This document shows, one piece after another, positions 1 to 8,666 of a stretch of 64,000 nucleotides of DNA (its first letter is position 1; each line of letters begins with the position of its first letter). Location: contig NZ_CP104992.1 of assembly GCF_030323265.1 (NCBI RefSeq), positions 2,517,501-2,581,500 of the forward strand, given 5' to 3'. The translations under genes and the position numbers were made by a program. Source of the DNA: Terrirhizobium terrae (GTDB lineage: Bacteria; Pseudomonadota; Alphaproteobacteria; Rhizobiales; Rhizobiaceae). The notes under the pieces are model-generated. The model ran no database searches. It worked only from the letters and a program-made list of their open reading frames with translations, and was not told where the DNA came from.

Positions 1-1023
1 CCAGTTGGATGGCAATTTGGGCAGGGGCGAGGTCGGCCCTGCCGGTGGCACCGGTGCAAGTTCGCCGACGATAGAGCCGGATTTGCCGGTGAAGTTGAAT
101 AGCAGGCCAAGTGTGCCGTTGGCGATCAGATCCGTCGTCGGATTAAACACCCTGTTATGGCTGTAGGTCTGCCGAACCATGGAATGCCCGAGCCGATAAC
201 AGGCAGCGGCGAATTCGGCCGGCATATAGGGACGCTGCCTGAAGCGGTAGAAGCGCCGACCCTCCCGCTTGATCTTCTGGATCAGGCCGGGTTCGGTGAG
301 CAGCTCGACGAAATCGAACAGCACGATCCATTGATAGTGCCACGTGACGATGCGACGGACTTCCTTGAACAGGGCAGTCCCCTTCAAGTCAGGGCGCTCG
401 GCTGAAACCTTGTCGAACACCTTGTTGTGAAACTTCAGCATCAGCAGATGGAACTGTGCCACCAACAGGTTTTCGTCGTTGCGCTCGTCGAAGATCAGCG
501 CATGACCCACCTGATTGCGTGGCAGATCGTTCGGCAGCGATGGGATCGCCACGCCATTCTGATCCGGTGATTCACTCGTATGGCCGATCAGCATCTTGCC
601 GAGGATCTCGGGCTTTGTGGGATGGCGTTGATAGAGATAGGGGTGGATGCCCGGCCCGTCGCCATAGAGAGAATCAAGATCGAGAGCAGGCGTACGAAAA
701 TTGATCGTCGCCGTCGGATCGGCTTTCTGCTGGTCTAGCGGCGTCGTGTCGAGCGTGATGTCGTGATCAACGAATTGGCCCAGATAGGTATAGCCGGCGG
801 GGATATTGGCGTTGTCGCCGCCCGTATCAGGGTTCCCTTTCGCATCGATCTTGTCGAGCATCGCCTCCGCGAGCTCGGCAAGCGCATCATCGCTTGCGGA
901 AAGCGGAATGAGATTGGGAAACATTACCCCGAATTTTCCGGGATCACCTATGCCGTCGAAAGAGTGCAGCGTCTCCGGCTTCATGCCGCGCACGCCATGC
1001 CCATGCATCGCTATGTCTGTCAT
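1..1023 (-). CDS. Animal-type haem peroxidase family protein (3' end outside window)
   Basis: The gene begins at an ATG at 1023 behind a GGGGA ribosome site and stays open for 341 codons to the left edge, so its C-terminus is missing. It resembles the animal haem peroxidase superfamily (myeloperoxidase/peroxinectin type), not plant-type or catalase-peroxidases. Near residue 85 it has GQFVDHDITLD, which matches the distal-histidine and calcium-binding segment of that family. Further on, YRLGHSMVRQTYSHNR matches the segment with the proximal haem histidine. No signal peptide is visible, so it is probably cytosolic or exported by a route without a cleavable leader. Bacterial members oxidise halides or organic substrates; the substrate here cannot be inferred. 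It is transcribed away from the RNA methyltransferase region with 166 bp between them. Confidence 0.85.
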   Translation of the reverse strand, partial: MTDIAMHGHGVRGMKPETLHSFDGIGDPGKFGVMFPNLIPLSASDDALAELAEAMLDKIDAKGNPDTGGDNANIPAGYTYLGQFVDHDITLDTTPLDQQKADPTATINFRTPALDLDSLYGDGPGIHPYLYQRHPTKPEILGKMLIGHTSESPDQNGVAIPSLPNDLPRNQVGHALIFDERNDENLLVAQFHLLMLKFHNKVFDKVSAERPDLKGTALFKEVRRIVTWHYQWIVLFDFVELLTEPGLIQKIKREGRRFYRFRQRPYMPAEFAAACYRLGHSMVRQTYSHNRVFNPTTDLIANGTLGLLFNFTGKSGSIVGELAPVPPAGPTSPLPKLPSNW

Positions 1024-1189
1024 GACTTCCCCTAGGCCGCGCTGAAGCAAGTCATTTGCCTCCTTGGGGCGCGACCGACAAAGGTTAAGTCAGTTCCAAA
1101 TTCACGTAAATTAGTAATGTCTAAACTACAACTTTAGAGCCGCCGAACGGTATATCCTTCGATACCGCAATAGGTCTTTCTGCTCCAAA

Positions 1190-2434
1190 TTAGCGCGTCA
1201 GCAGCGCCACGGCCTCCACATGAGGCGACCACAGGAACTGGTCGATCGGCGTGACCGACTGGATGCGGTATCCGGCGTCGACGAGGATCCTGAGGTCCCG
1301 CGCCAGGGTAGCCGGGTTGCAACTGACGGCGGCGATTGTCTTGATGCCGGAGTGGGCAAGTTCCTTCACCTGTACCTCGGCGCCGGCGCGCGGCGGATCG
1401 AAGACCGCAGCGTCGTAGACCTTCAGCTCCTGCGCCATCATCGGCCGGCGAAACAGATCGCGCTTTTCCACCGTCACGGGCTTGAGGCCCTGGGTATTTC
1501 GGGCTGCGGTATCGAGAGCCTTCAGCGGCTTGTCCTCGCCCTCGACCGCATGCACCTTCGCTTTCCGGGCGATCCTCAGCGAGAACGTGCCTGAACCGGC
1601 AAACAGGTCGAGGACGCGCTTCGCCTTGCCGAGATGACCGAGCACCAGTTCCGCCATCGCGTCTTCCGCCGGCTTGGTCGCCTGGGCAAAGGCCCCGGAG
1701 GGCGGCGACACCTGCACGCCGCCGAAATCGATCACCGGCTTTACCGGTTCGAGAACGACCTCGCCATTGATGGATACGCGCGCGATCCCCTTGAGCGACA
1801 GGACCGCCTCGGTAATGCTGCGGCGCTGCTTGTCCTCGATCTTCTTCAGCCCTTCGGCGGCAAGATCGAGGCCCGACAGGGTCTCCAGCACGGTCAGCCG
1901 GAAGGTTTCCGAGCCGATTGCCATCGCGGCCGCGACGGTGCGGATCGCGGGAAGCCTCGCCACGATGCCCGGCGAGGCGATGGGACATTCCTCTATGGAG
2001 ACAATGTGATTGGTCTCGGCGCGATTGAAGCCGAGCAGCAGTTCCTTTTCAGTCTTGCGTACCGAGAACGTGGTGCGGCGCCGCTCGCCCGGATGGCAGG
2101 CGATCAGCGCGCCAACCTCGGGCGTGAGACCTCGCGACTTCAGCGCATCGACGACAAGTCCGCGCTTGAAGGCCTGATAGGCCGGGGCTGCCAGATGCTG
2201 CAGCGAACAGCCGCCGCAATTGTCCCGGTCGGGATCGAAATGACGACAGACCGGCTCGATACGGTCCGGCGACGGATTGGAGGTCGACATGACCGTCCCA
2301 TGGTCGCCGTTGCGGGCAATCGCCAGCACTTCGCCGGGCAGCGCATAGGGCACGTAGACCGGGCCGTCCTTGCCATCGGCGATGCCATGTCCCTGGGCGC
2401 CGAGCCTGTCGATCGTGACGATGACCGTGCTCAT
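1190..2434 (-). CDS. Class I SAM-dependent RNA methyltransferase, TrmA/RlmD (RumA) family
   Basis: A 414-residue protein predicted to methylate carbon 5 of a uridine in RNA. The N-terminal ~55 residues look like a TRAM RNA-binding domain. Cysteines near 63, 73 and 76 (CGGC motif) plus a later ECP cysteine fit the iron-sulfur ligand set of the RumA group. The SAM motif LFAGSGTFSL, then FDPPRAG and the SCNPATLARD catalytic-cysteine segment, follow in the expected order. The ATG overlaps the tlyA stop by 4 bases, so the two RNA-methyltransferase genes are co-transcribed. Which rRNA or tRNA position is modified cannot be told from sequence, so no specific symbol is given. Confidence 0.9.
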   Translation of the reverse strand: MSTVIVTIDRLGAQGHGIADGKDGPVYVPYALPGEVLAIARNGDHGTVMSTSNPSPDRIEPVCRHFDPDRDNCGGCSLQHLAAPAYQAFKRGLVVDALKSRGLTPEVGALIACHPGERRRTTFSVRKTEKELLLGFNRAETNHIVSIEECPIASPGIVARLPAIRTVAAAMAIGSETFRLTVLETLSGLDLAAEGLKKIEDKQRRSITEAVLSLKGIARVSINGEVVLEPVKPVIDFGGVQVSPPSGAFAQATKPAEDAMAELVLGHLGKAKRVLDLFAGSGTFSLRIARKAKVHAVEGEDKPLKALDTAARNTQGLKPVTVEKRDLFRRPMMAQELKVYDAAVFDPPRAGAEVQVKELAHSGIKTIAAVSCNPATLARDLRILVDAGYRIQSVTPIDQFLWSPHVEAVALLTR

Positions 2435-3203
2435 TCGTCGTCCTCTGCGTTTTCGGGCTTCCTTCCGGCGAGCAGGAATTCCTTGTTGCCGTCTCCGCCG
2501 TCGATCGGCGAGGGGATCAGGCCAAGGCTCGTCCAGCCCATGTCCTCGACGAGCCAGCGTTCCAGTTCCGCGGCCACTGCAGGTGCCGTCTCGGGCTCCT
2601 TCAACAGTCCGGCCTTGCTGATTGCGTCGCGACCGGCCTCGAATTGCGGCTTGACCAGCAACACGCAGAGCGCATCCGGTTCGGCCTGCTCAAGTGCAGG
2701 CGCGAGTGCCAGCTTCAGCGAGATGAAGGAGACGTCGGAGACGATGAAGGTGATTTCCTCTCGTCGTAATCCTCAGGCTCCAGATTGCGGGCGTTGAGGC
2801 CCTCGATATTGGTGACGCGCGGATCGCTTGCGATCCTGTCATGCATCTGGTCGTGGCCGACATCGATCGCGGTGACGTGCTCGGCACCCCGTTCCAGCAG
2901 GACCTGAGTGAAGCCGCCGGTCGACGCACCGACATCGAGACAGTCGTGGCCGGCCGGGTCGAGCTTGAAGTGATCGAGCGCCGCGACGAGCTTCAGCGCT
3001 GCGCGCGACACGTAATCCTGCGCCGGATCGTCGATGCTGATGGTTGCGTCGGCCGGGAAGGTGAGGCTCGGCTTAGTGACGACACGGCCGTTGACGGTGA
3101 CGGTTCCGCGCGCTACCGCATCGCGAGCGCGGGCGCGGCTCGCAAAAAGATCGAGCGAGACCAGAAGCTGGTCGAGGCGCTGGTTTTCTGAAGGTTTGGA
3201 CAT
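2431..3203 (-). CDS. tlyA: TlyA family rRNA methyltransferase/hemolysin-like protein (frameshifted as sequenced)
   Basis: TlyA proteins 2'-O-methylate ribosomal RNA. An S4 RNA-binding domain occupies residues ~8-60 (RLDQLLVSLDLFASRARARD), followed by an FtsJ-like methyltransferase fold with CLDVGASTGGFTQVLLERGA as the SAM motif. The ATG at 3203 is chosen over a TTG at 3215. The frame breaks at about 2754-2762, after EDYDER. Adding one base there restores ITFIVSDVSFISL and continues to the stop at 2431, including LLVKPQFEAGRD, which is conserved in the family. The break is therefore probably a sequencing error. The gene is translationally coupled to the downstream RNA methyltransferase. Confidence 0.85.
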
Positions 3204-3453
3204 GGTGGACGTCAATGCCTGCGGATGACCTGTTATGCAAGCTTTTCCTCATCGCTCACGTCAGTGGATAGCCCTGCCGAGAGCCGCGACATCAATACCC
3301 GATCCGCCCGTCTTTCAGTTGAAACTGAATTACCGATTTGTGACGTGAGATTGCGCCTTCCCGGAGCGAATAGCAGCGGTGGTCCAGGTGTTATCAGCGT
3401 GAACCGGCAGCGGATGCCGTTCGTGGAGAACACCATCTCCCGGAGACCCCGCG

Positions 3454-4038
3454 ATGAAGCATGCGGCAGATCGCTACGACGCAGTCACGATCATCCTCCA
3501 CTGGCTGATCGCACTCCTTATCCTCGGCCAGATCTGTCTGGGTTTCGTGATGGCTCGGTTGCCGATTGATCCCGGCCTGCAGTTCTCGCTTTTCCAGTGG
3601 CACAAGTCCTTCGGCCTGCTGGCCCTGCTGCTGGCTTCGATCAGATTGGTGCATTCCTTCATCTGGGTACGCAGCACGCCCGCGAAAGGCGTCAGCCGCA
3701 TCGAATACGGCATCGCCCGCACCATGCACTATTTGCTGATCCTGCTTGCGGTCTGCATCCCTGTTGCCGGCTGGATGATCGTATCGGTCTCGCCGCTGGA
3801 AATCCCGACCTTCGTCTTCAACCTCTTCGTCATGCCGCATCTGCCGGTCGCCAAGTCGGATGCCGCGGAAGCACTCTGGACATCGGTCCATACCTGCCTC
3901 GCCTACACGCTGCTCGTGCTCGTCCTGATCCATTCGGCAGCCGCGCTCTATCACCATTACCGCCGTCGCGACGAGGTTCTGACGAGAATGCTCGGCATCC
4001 GTCCACGGCCGGCCAGAACGACTATCGGAGACTATTGA
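3454..4038 (+). CDS. Cytochrome b561 family membrane protein
   Basis: A 194-residue inner-membrane b-type cytochrome with four predicted hydrophobic helices. Histidines at the membrane faces can ligate two haems: HW in the first helix (ILHWLIALLILGQ), QWHKSFG before the second, TMHYLL in the third and VHTCLAY in the fourth. Proteins of this size shuttle electrons between the quinone pool and periplasmic partners. The GGAGA ribosome site lies about 8 bases upstream of the chosen ATG. One base separates its stop from the YceI gene, a pairing also known in E. coli (yceJ-yceI), which suggests a joint function in the cell envelope. Confidence 0.88.
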   Translation: MKHAADRYDAVTIILHWLIALLILGQICLGFVMARLPIDPGLQFSLFQWHKSFGLLALLLASIRLVHSFIWVRSTPAKGVSRIEYGIARTMHYLLILLAVCIPVAGWMIVSVSPLEIPTFVFNLFVMPHLPVAKSDAAEALWTSVHTCLAYTLLVLVLIHSAAALYHHYRRRDEVLTRMLGIRPRPARTTIGDY

Positions 4039-4039
4039 G

Positions 4040-4621
4040 ATGACCCGGAGAGCAGTTCTTCTCGCAGCGTTGCTTTTCTTGTCGGCGCCTTTGGCCGGAA
4101 AAGCCGAGACCAAGGAGCCGGATCTCGCGGAAGTTGCCGGCCGATACCGGATTACCTCCGGTTCCACGATAGGCTTTACAGTCGATCAAATCGGCGGAGG
4201 TGGCATCAAGGGACATTTCGGCCAGTTCGCCGGCACCTTCAATCTCAAGGCGGGCGATCTGCCCCATTCGGTCGTCAGTTTCGAGTTGAAGCCTGAAAGC
4301 ATCAGCACCGGACAGGGCCGCATCGACAATTTCCTGCGCTCGCCCGCAGTCTTCGATGCCAGTGAATTCGAGACGATCTCATTCCGATCCGACAAGGTCG
4401 AGAAGACCAGCACGGACAGCGCTCGCATCTCCGGTACGCTGACGGCCAAGGGGCGCAGCCTGCCGGAAGTTTTCGACGTCAAACTGACCTCGTGGAGCGG
4501 CGGCAAGATCGCCTTCAACGTCAGCGGCAGGATATTGCGCTCCCGCTATGCGATGGATGTCGGCACGCCGATCTATTCCAATGTCGTGCAGTTCGACATG
4601 ATGATCGAAGGCCAGCGCTGA
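4040..4621 (+). CDS. YceI family periplasmic lipid-binding-like protein
   Basis: A 193-residue secreted protein with a hydrophobic signal peptide (LLAALLFLSAPLAGKAE, cleavage near residue 23). The YceI lipocalin-like beta-barrel follows: YRITSGSTIGFTVDQIG at its start, GTFNLKAGDLPHSVVSFEL, and FLRSPAVFDASEFETISFRS, the typical block in which a fragment of the family pattern FFDVEKYP-type loop is replaced by FDASEFETI. YceI proteins bind isoprenoid-like lipids in the periplasm. It starts one base after cytochrome b561 and is presumably translated with it. The product could deliver or protect a lipid such as a quinone; that role is inferred from context only. Confidence 0.88.
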   Translation: MTRRAVLLAALLFLSAPLAGKAETKEPDLAEVAGRYRITSGSTIGFTVDQIGGGGIKGHFGQFAGTFNLKAGDLPHSVVSFELKPESISTGQGRIDNFLRSPAVFDASEFETISFRSDKVEKTSTDSARISGTLTAKGRSLPEVFDVKLTSWSGGKIAFNVSGRILRSRYAMDVGTPIYSNVVQFDMMIEGQR

Positions 4622-4651
4622 CAGGCGTACGGCATCCGCCGACAGGCAGCC

Positions 4652-5272
4652 TCAGTCCAGAAGGCCGTAACAGCGCTTGGAGGGTGGCAGGGCATGTCTC
4701 CGGCTCATGATCTCGCCACGCAACGCCATCAGGGCATCGCCATACTCGCTATTGTCTTCCATCACCTGGAAATAGTCTTCCGGTGCGGCCTTGAAAGCGC
4801 GATTGATACGTCCGTCAATTTCCGGGCAGGCATCGGAGAAGACGAATTCTCGTGCGGCCTGGAGATCGCAGAAAAACAGAGCCGCAAGGCCATCGTACGC
4901 GTGCGAAGACCAGCCGGTAAACCACATCGTATCGCCTACATGCGCTTCGGCAAATTCCCCGCTTATCCTGTCCGTACGGTTGGCCTTAACGTTGCGGATG
5001 CAGCGGTAGAGACGCCCAAACTGAAAAGGCTCGTAGTCGAGGAGATTTCGGCGCCCTTGTACATAGAGATCTAGGTCGCCGTCTTTCTTGAGGTAACGGG
5101 CACAGGCCTCGTAGCGGAAAATGAGAGCGTGGTCGGAGAGAACGCGCCCCTCGATAGTGGGGTCGGCGAAATAATCTTCCCAGTCTCTATGCCCGCCGGC
5201 CGTTTCACCTTCAACGCTCATTGTTTCGCCCGGATTTCGGCCGGAGGTAGCAGGGGACGCTCCGTCTGACAT
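4652..5272 (-). CDS. Hypothetical protein downstream of dxs
   Basis: I do not recognise this family. The ATG at 5272 has a GAAGG ribosome site 5 bases upstream; an in-frame GTG at 5284 is the alternative. The product is about 206 residues with no signal peptide or membrane segment. It has a disordered, Gly/Ser/Glu-rich N-terminal ~35 residues, then an acidic and aromatic globular part with several cysteines (RYEACARYLKK, LYRCIRNVKANR, LFFCDLQAAREF, SDACPEIDGR). The end is basic (EIMSRRHALPPSKRCYG). It starts just after the dxs stop in the same direction, so it is probably transcribed with dxs, but nothing in it points to isoprenoid synthesis. Confidence 0.7.
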   Translation of the reverse strand: MSDGASPATSGRNPGETMSVEGETAGGHRDWEDYFADPTIEGRVLSDHALIFRYEACARYLKKDGDLDLYVQGRRNLLDYEPFQFGRLYRCIRNVKANRTDRISGEFAEAHVGDTMWFTGWSSHAYDGLAALFFCDLQAAREFVFSDACPEIDGRINRAFKAAPEDYFQVMEDNSEYGDALMALRGEIMSRRHALPPSKRCYGLLD

Positions 5273-5287
5273 GGTCGCCTTCACTCG

Positions 5288-7207
5288 CTACCCCGCAGCG
5301 CCCACACCGATCATGGTCTTTCCAAGCGCGCCGAACACCGTCTTGACGATGCCGGCGCGGTCGAGACCCGCCTTGGCATACATGACGTCGGGTGACGCCT
5401 GTTCCATCCAGATATCGGGCAGGACCAGTGAGCGGATCTTCAGGCCGTTATCAAGCAGGCCCTCGGCGGAAAGGAACTGCAGGACGTGGCTGCCGAATCC
5501 GCCGACTGCGCCTTCCTCGATGGTGATCAGCACCTCGTGGTGGCGGGCAAGCTGGCGGATCAGGTCGTGGTCGAGCGGCTTGGCGAAGCGCGCATCGGCA
5601 ACCGTCGTCGAAAGGCCGGCGGCTTCGAGATCTTCCGCAGCCGTCAGACAGTCTTTAAGGCGAGTACCGAAGGAGAGAAGCGCCACCTTGGAGCCTTCCT
5701 TGACGATGCGGCCCTTGCCGATCTGCAGGATTTCTCCCCGCTCGGGCAGTTCGACACCCACGCCTTCGCCGCGCGGGTAACGGAAGGAGATCGGGCCTTC
5801 ATCGTAAGCTGCGGCCGTGCGCACCATGTGCTTCAGTTCCGCTTCGTCGGCTGCGGCCATGACCACCATGCCCGGAAGCGTGGCAAGGAAGGTCGTATCG
5901 AAGGAACCGGCATGGGTCGGCCCGTCGGCGCCGACGAAGCCGGCTCGGTCGATCGGGAAGCGGACGGGCAGGCCCTGGATCGCCACGTCGTGGACCACCT
6001 GATCGTAGCCGCGCTGCAGGAAGGTGGAGTAAAGCGCGCAGAACGGCTTGAAACCTTCGGTCGCGAGACCCGCGGCAAACGTCACTGCATGCTGTTCGGC
6101 AATGCCGACATCGAAGGTGCGCGCCGGGTAGATCTGCTGCAGCTTTCCGAGGCCGGTACCATCGGGCATGGCGGCTGTGACCCCGACGATCTTCTCGTCG
6201 AAGCCGGCTTCCTGCACCAGCGCATCGCCGAACACGCTCGTATAAGAGGGAGCATTCGGCTTGGCCTTGGCCTGCGCGCCGGTAATGACGTCAAATTTGT
6301 TGACGCCGTGATACTTGTCGGCCGCGGCTTCGGCAGGGGGATAGCCCTTGCCTTTCTGGGTGACGACATGAATCAGCACCGGGCCCTGGGCATTGTCGCG
6401 TACATTGCGCAACACGGGCAGCAGATGCTCGAAGGAATGACCGTCGATTGGGCCGATATGGTAGAAACCCATTTCCTCGAACATCGTGCCGCCGGTCACG
6501 TAGCCGCGGGCGTGTTCTACGGCGCGGGTGATGGCGCGATCGATATTTTTGCCGAGATAGCCGGTCAGCTTCTTGCCCATTTCGCGGAAGCCCATATAGG
6601 TCCGGCCGGAGGCAAGACGCGCCAGATAGGCGCTCATCGCGCCCGTCGGCGGGGCGATCGACATATCGTTGTCGTTGAGGATGACGATCAGCCGGGCATC
6701 GAGCGCGCCGGCATTGTTGAGCGCCTCATAGGCCATGCCGGCCGACATTGCGCCGTCACCGATCACGGCAATCACATTGCGCTTCGAGCCCTGCAGATCC
6801 GAACCGACGGCCATGCCGAGACCGGCCGAGATCGAGGTCGAGGAATGCGCAGCACCGAAAGGATCGTACTCGCTTTCTGCGCGGCGGGTGAAGCCGGAGA
6901 GCCCGTCTTCCTGGCGCAGGGTGCGGATGCGCTCGCGACGGCCGGTCAGGATCTTGTGCGGATAACACTGGTGGCCGACGTCGAAGATCAGCCGGTCGTC
7001 CGGCGTGTTGAAAACCTTGTGGATAGCGATGGTGAGTTCCACCACGCCTAGCCCTGCGCCGAGATGTCCGCCCGTTTTCGACACGGCATCGATCATCTCA
7101 TCGCGCACTTCGCGGGCAAGCTGCGTCAGGTCCTTGTCTTCGACCTTGCGCAAATCGGCGGGAAGCTTGACGGTGTCGAGGAGCGGCGTCTCGGGGAGGG
7201 ATGTCAC
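5288..7207 (-). CDS. dxs: 1-deoxy-D-xylulose-5-phosphate synthase
   Basis: The thiamine-diphosphate enzyme joins pyruvate and glyceraldehyde 3-phosphate in the first step of the MEP isoprenoid pathway. At ~639 residues it has the usual length. Visible are the N-terminal TGGHLGAGLGVVELT, the cofactor-binding stretch beginning GDGAMSAGMAYEALNNAG, IDGHSFEHLL, the catalytic glutamate segment DVGIAEQHAVTFAAGLA, and the C-terminal transketolase domain. The frame is open to an ATG at 7258, but the GTG at 7207 (VTSLPETPLLD) fits the usual start of rhizobial Dxs and is preferred. Another MEP enzyme, ispH, lies at 44753. Confidence 0.97.
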   Translation of the reverse strand: MTSLPETPLLDTVKLPADLRKVEDKDLTQLAREVRDEMIDAVSKTGGHLGAGLGVVELTIAIHKVFNTPDDRLIFDVGHQCYPHKILTGRRERIRTLRQEDGLSGFTRRAESEYDPFGAAHSSTSISAGLGMAVGSDLQGSKRNVIAVIGDGAMSAGMAYEALNNAGALDARLIVILNDNDMSIAPPTGAMSAYLARLASGRTYMGFREMGKKLTGYLGKNIDRAITRAVEHARGYVTGGTMFEEMGFYHIGPIDGHSFEHLLPVLRNVRDNAQGPVLIHVVTQKGKGYPPAEAAADKYHGVNKFDVITGAQAKAKPNAPSYTSVFGDALVQEAGFDEKIVGVTAAMPDGTGLGKLQQIYPARTFDVGIAEQHAVTFAAGLATEGFKPFCALYSTFLQRGYDQVVHDVAIQGLPVRFPIDRAGFVGADGPTHAGSFDTTFLATLPGMVVMAAADEAELKHMVRTAAAYDEGPISFRYPRGEGVGVELPERGEILQIGKGRIVKEGSKVALLSFGTRLKDCLTAAEDLEAAGLSTTVADARFAKPLDHDLIRQLARHHEVLITIEEGAVGGFGSHVLQFLSAEGLLDNGLKIRSLVLPDIWMEQASPDVMYAKAGLDRAGIVKTVFGALGKTMIGVGAAG

Positions 7208-7339
7208 GGAGGCTGGCTTTCTCTTCTTGTTTTCTAAAAGCACGTTACCGCACAACATGAGTACGAAACAGGCTTTTTCAAGTTTTATGAGAGACGGTTT
7301 CTAATCGATTTTAGCTGGCGGGCAAGGGGTGGGGAAGGG

Positions 7340-8266
7340 CTATAGGGGTGCAGGTAGAGGAACAAACTCCTCCTCATCGCCCGGCACGATGTCGAAACGG
7401 CCGGTGCGCCACTCCTCCTTGGCCTTCTCGATCCGCTCTTTCGACGAAGAGACGAAGTTCCACCAGATATAGCGCTTGGAGTTAAGTGCCGCTCCGCCGA
7501 ACAGCATGACATGACAGCCCTGTGGTCCGGCCTGCAGCGTGATCTCGTCGCCGGCGCGGAAGACGAGCAACTGATCCGGCGCGAAACGATCGCCGGCAAT
7601 CTCCAGCTCTCCGGAGAGAATATAGAGCGCCCGTTCCTCGTGGCCCGCGGGGAAGGGAAAGCGCCTGCCCGGTTCCAGGCTCAGGTCGACGTAAAGCGTA
7701 TCGGTAAAGGTGGCGACCGGTGAAGTGAGACCGGCAAAAGCGCCGATCACGACGCGACCCCTGGCGCCATCCCAATCGATATCCGGCATTTTCTCGTGGC
7801 CCGTATGGGCGAAGGCGGGATCGATTTCCTCCTTCTCGTCCGGCAGCGCCAGCCAAGTCTGCAGGCCGGACATGGAAAGCGGATGCCCGCGCAAATTCTC
7901 CGGTGTGCGCTCAGAATGCACGATGCCGCGGCCGGCGGTCATCAGGTTTATGTCGCCTGGCTTGATGACGAGTTCGGTGCCGAGACTGTCGCGATGCTTG
8001 ATCTCGCCATCGAACAGATAGGTGACGGTGGAAAGCCCGATATGGGGATGCGGTTTGACATCCAGCGCCTCGTCGGGCCTCAGGATCGCCGGCCCCATCC
8101 GGTCGAAGAAAATGAACGGCCCGACCAGTCGCCGCTGCCGGCTCGGCAAGGCGCGGCGGACGGAAAATCCTCCGATGTCGGAAGAGCGCGGGATGATCAG
8201 GTTCTCGATTGCATCGCAGGCAAAGGCATCGCCGGCTGCGGGATCTGTTCCAGGAAAGAAGGACAT
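7340..8266 (-). CDS. Pirin family protein (bicupin)
   Basis: A 308-residue double cupin. The pirin metal site is visible in the N-terminal cupin: KPHPHIGLSTVTYLFDG followed by HRDSLG, and GRGIVHSE with the third histidine, plus a downstream glutamate. The C-terminal cupin (FTDTLYVDLSLEPG, ERALYILSGELEI) lacks those ligands. Some bacterial pirins are quercetin dioxygenases and others modulate enzymes or transcription; the role here is not known. The start is the ATG at 8266 with GGAG upstream, because residues before it in the open frame are not family-like. It is transcribed away from the toxin-antitoxin pair at 8376. Confidence 0.9.
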   Translation of the reverse strand: MSFFPGTDPAAGDAFACDAIENLIIPRSSDIGGFSVRRALPSRQRRLVGPFIFFDRMGPAILRPDEALDVKPHPHIGLSTVTYLFDGEIKHRDSLGTELVIKPGDINLMTAGRGIVHSERTPENLRGHPLSMSGLQTWLALPDEKEEIDPAFAHTGHEKMPDIDWDGARGRVVIGAFAGLTSPVATFTDTLYVDLSLEPGRRFPFPAGHEERALYILSGELEIAGDRFAPDQLLVFRAGDEITLQAGPQGCHVMLFGGAALNSKRYIWWNFVSSSKERIEKAKEEWRTGRFDIVPGDEEEFVPLPAPL

Positions 8267-8339
8267 GGCCGGTCTCCAATGTTTCAAATCAAGCCTATCG
8301 CAAGATCGCACTACAGAACAATCGCCGCGGATATGCCGC

Positions 8340-8369
8340 TTGACGCTATATGGCGTCCAATGACATATT
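8340..8369 (+). promoter_or_regulatory. Candidate sigma-70 promoter with internal dyad for tumE-tumA
   Basis: TTGACG at 8340-8345 is followed 17 bases later by ACATAT (8363-8368). The dyad GACGC/GCGTC (8342-8346 and 8353-8357) lies between the two hexamers, where a bound antitoxin would block polymerase. A transcript would begin at or next to the ATG at 8376, and no ribosome site is visible, so the toxin message may be leaderless. This is inferred from pattern only. Confidence 0.45.
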
Positions 8370-8375
8370 TCCCGT

Positions 8376-8666
8376 ATGAAGGCAGAGTTGGTCATCCGAG
8401 AGCGCATTCTTTATAGCGACGGTGCCATCCTGGAAATCCGGATTTGGCGCGTTGCTGAAAGCGTGCCGCCATCCGGGCATTTTTTGAAGTATTCACTGTT
8501 CTACGGCCGACCTGGCGAGCGGCTTATCTGCTATGACAACGAGCGCGGCAAAGGCGATCATCGCCACTATGGTGATCATGAAGAGGTCTACCCGTTTACG
8601 TCGATTGAGCGACTGCTCGCTGACTTCCGGACGGATGTCGAGGCTTTGAGAGGAGAACGGATATGA
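8376..8666 (+). CDS. TumE-like toxin (DUF6516 family)
   Basis: A 96-residue basic protein resembling the TumE/DUF6516 family of small toxins: ELVIRERILYSDGAILEIRI at the N-terminus, HFLKYSLFY, then the typical RLICYDNERGKGDHRH followed by PFTSIERLLADFRTDVE. The toxin gene comes first and its stop overlaps the next start by 4 bases, as is common for type II toxin-antitoxin operons. The molecular target is not evident. Low initiation could result from the missing ribosome site. Identification rests on recognising the family pattern by eye. Confidence 0.75.
   Translation: MKAELVIRERILYSDGAILEIRIWRVAESVPPSGHFLKYSLFYGRPGERLICYDNERGKGDHRHYGDHEEVYPFTSIERLLADFRTDVEALRGERI

Noticed and set aside
1076..1097. 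Possible EcfG promoter before the haem peroxidase gene
   Set aside because: GGAAC is present on the minus strand, but at 16-17 bases the expected CGTT is absent (GGTC/GTCG instead).
1634..2797. Plus-strand open frame across the RNA methyltransferase and tlyA
   Set aside because: Antisense to two conserved genes; no family features.
5486..7051. 521-codon plus-strand open frame opposite dxs
   Set aside because: Shadow of dxs; no domain-like content.
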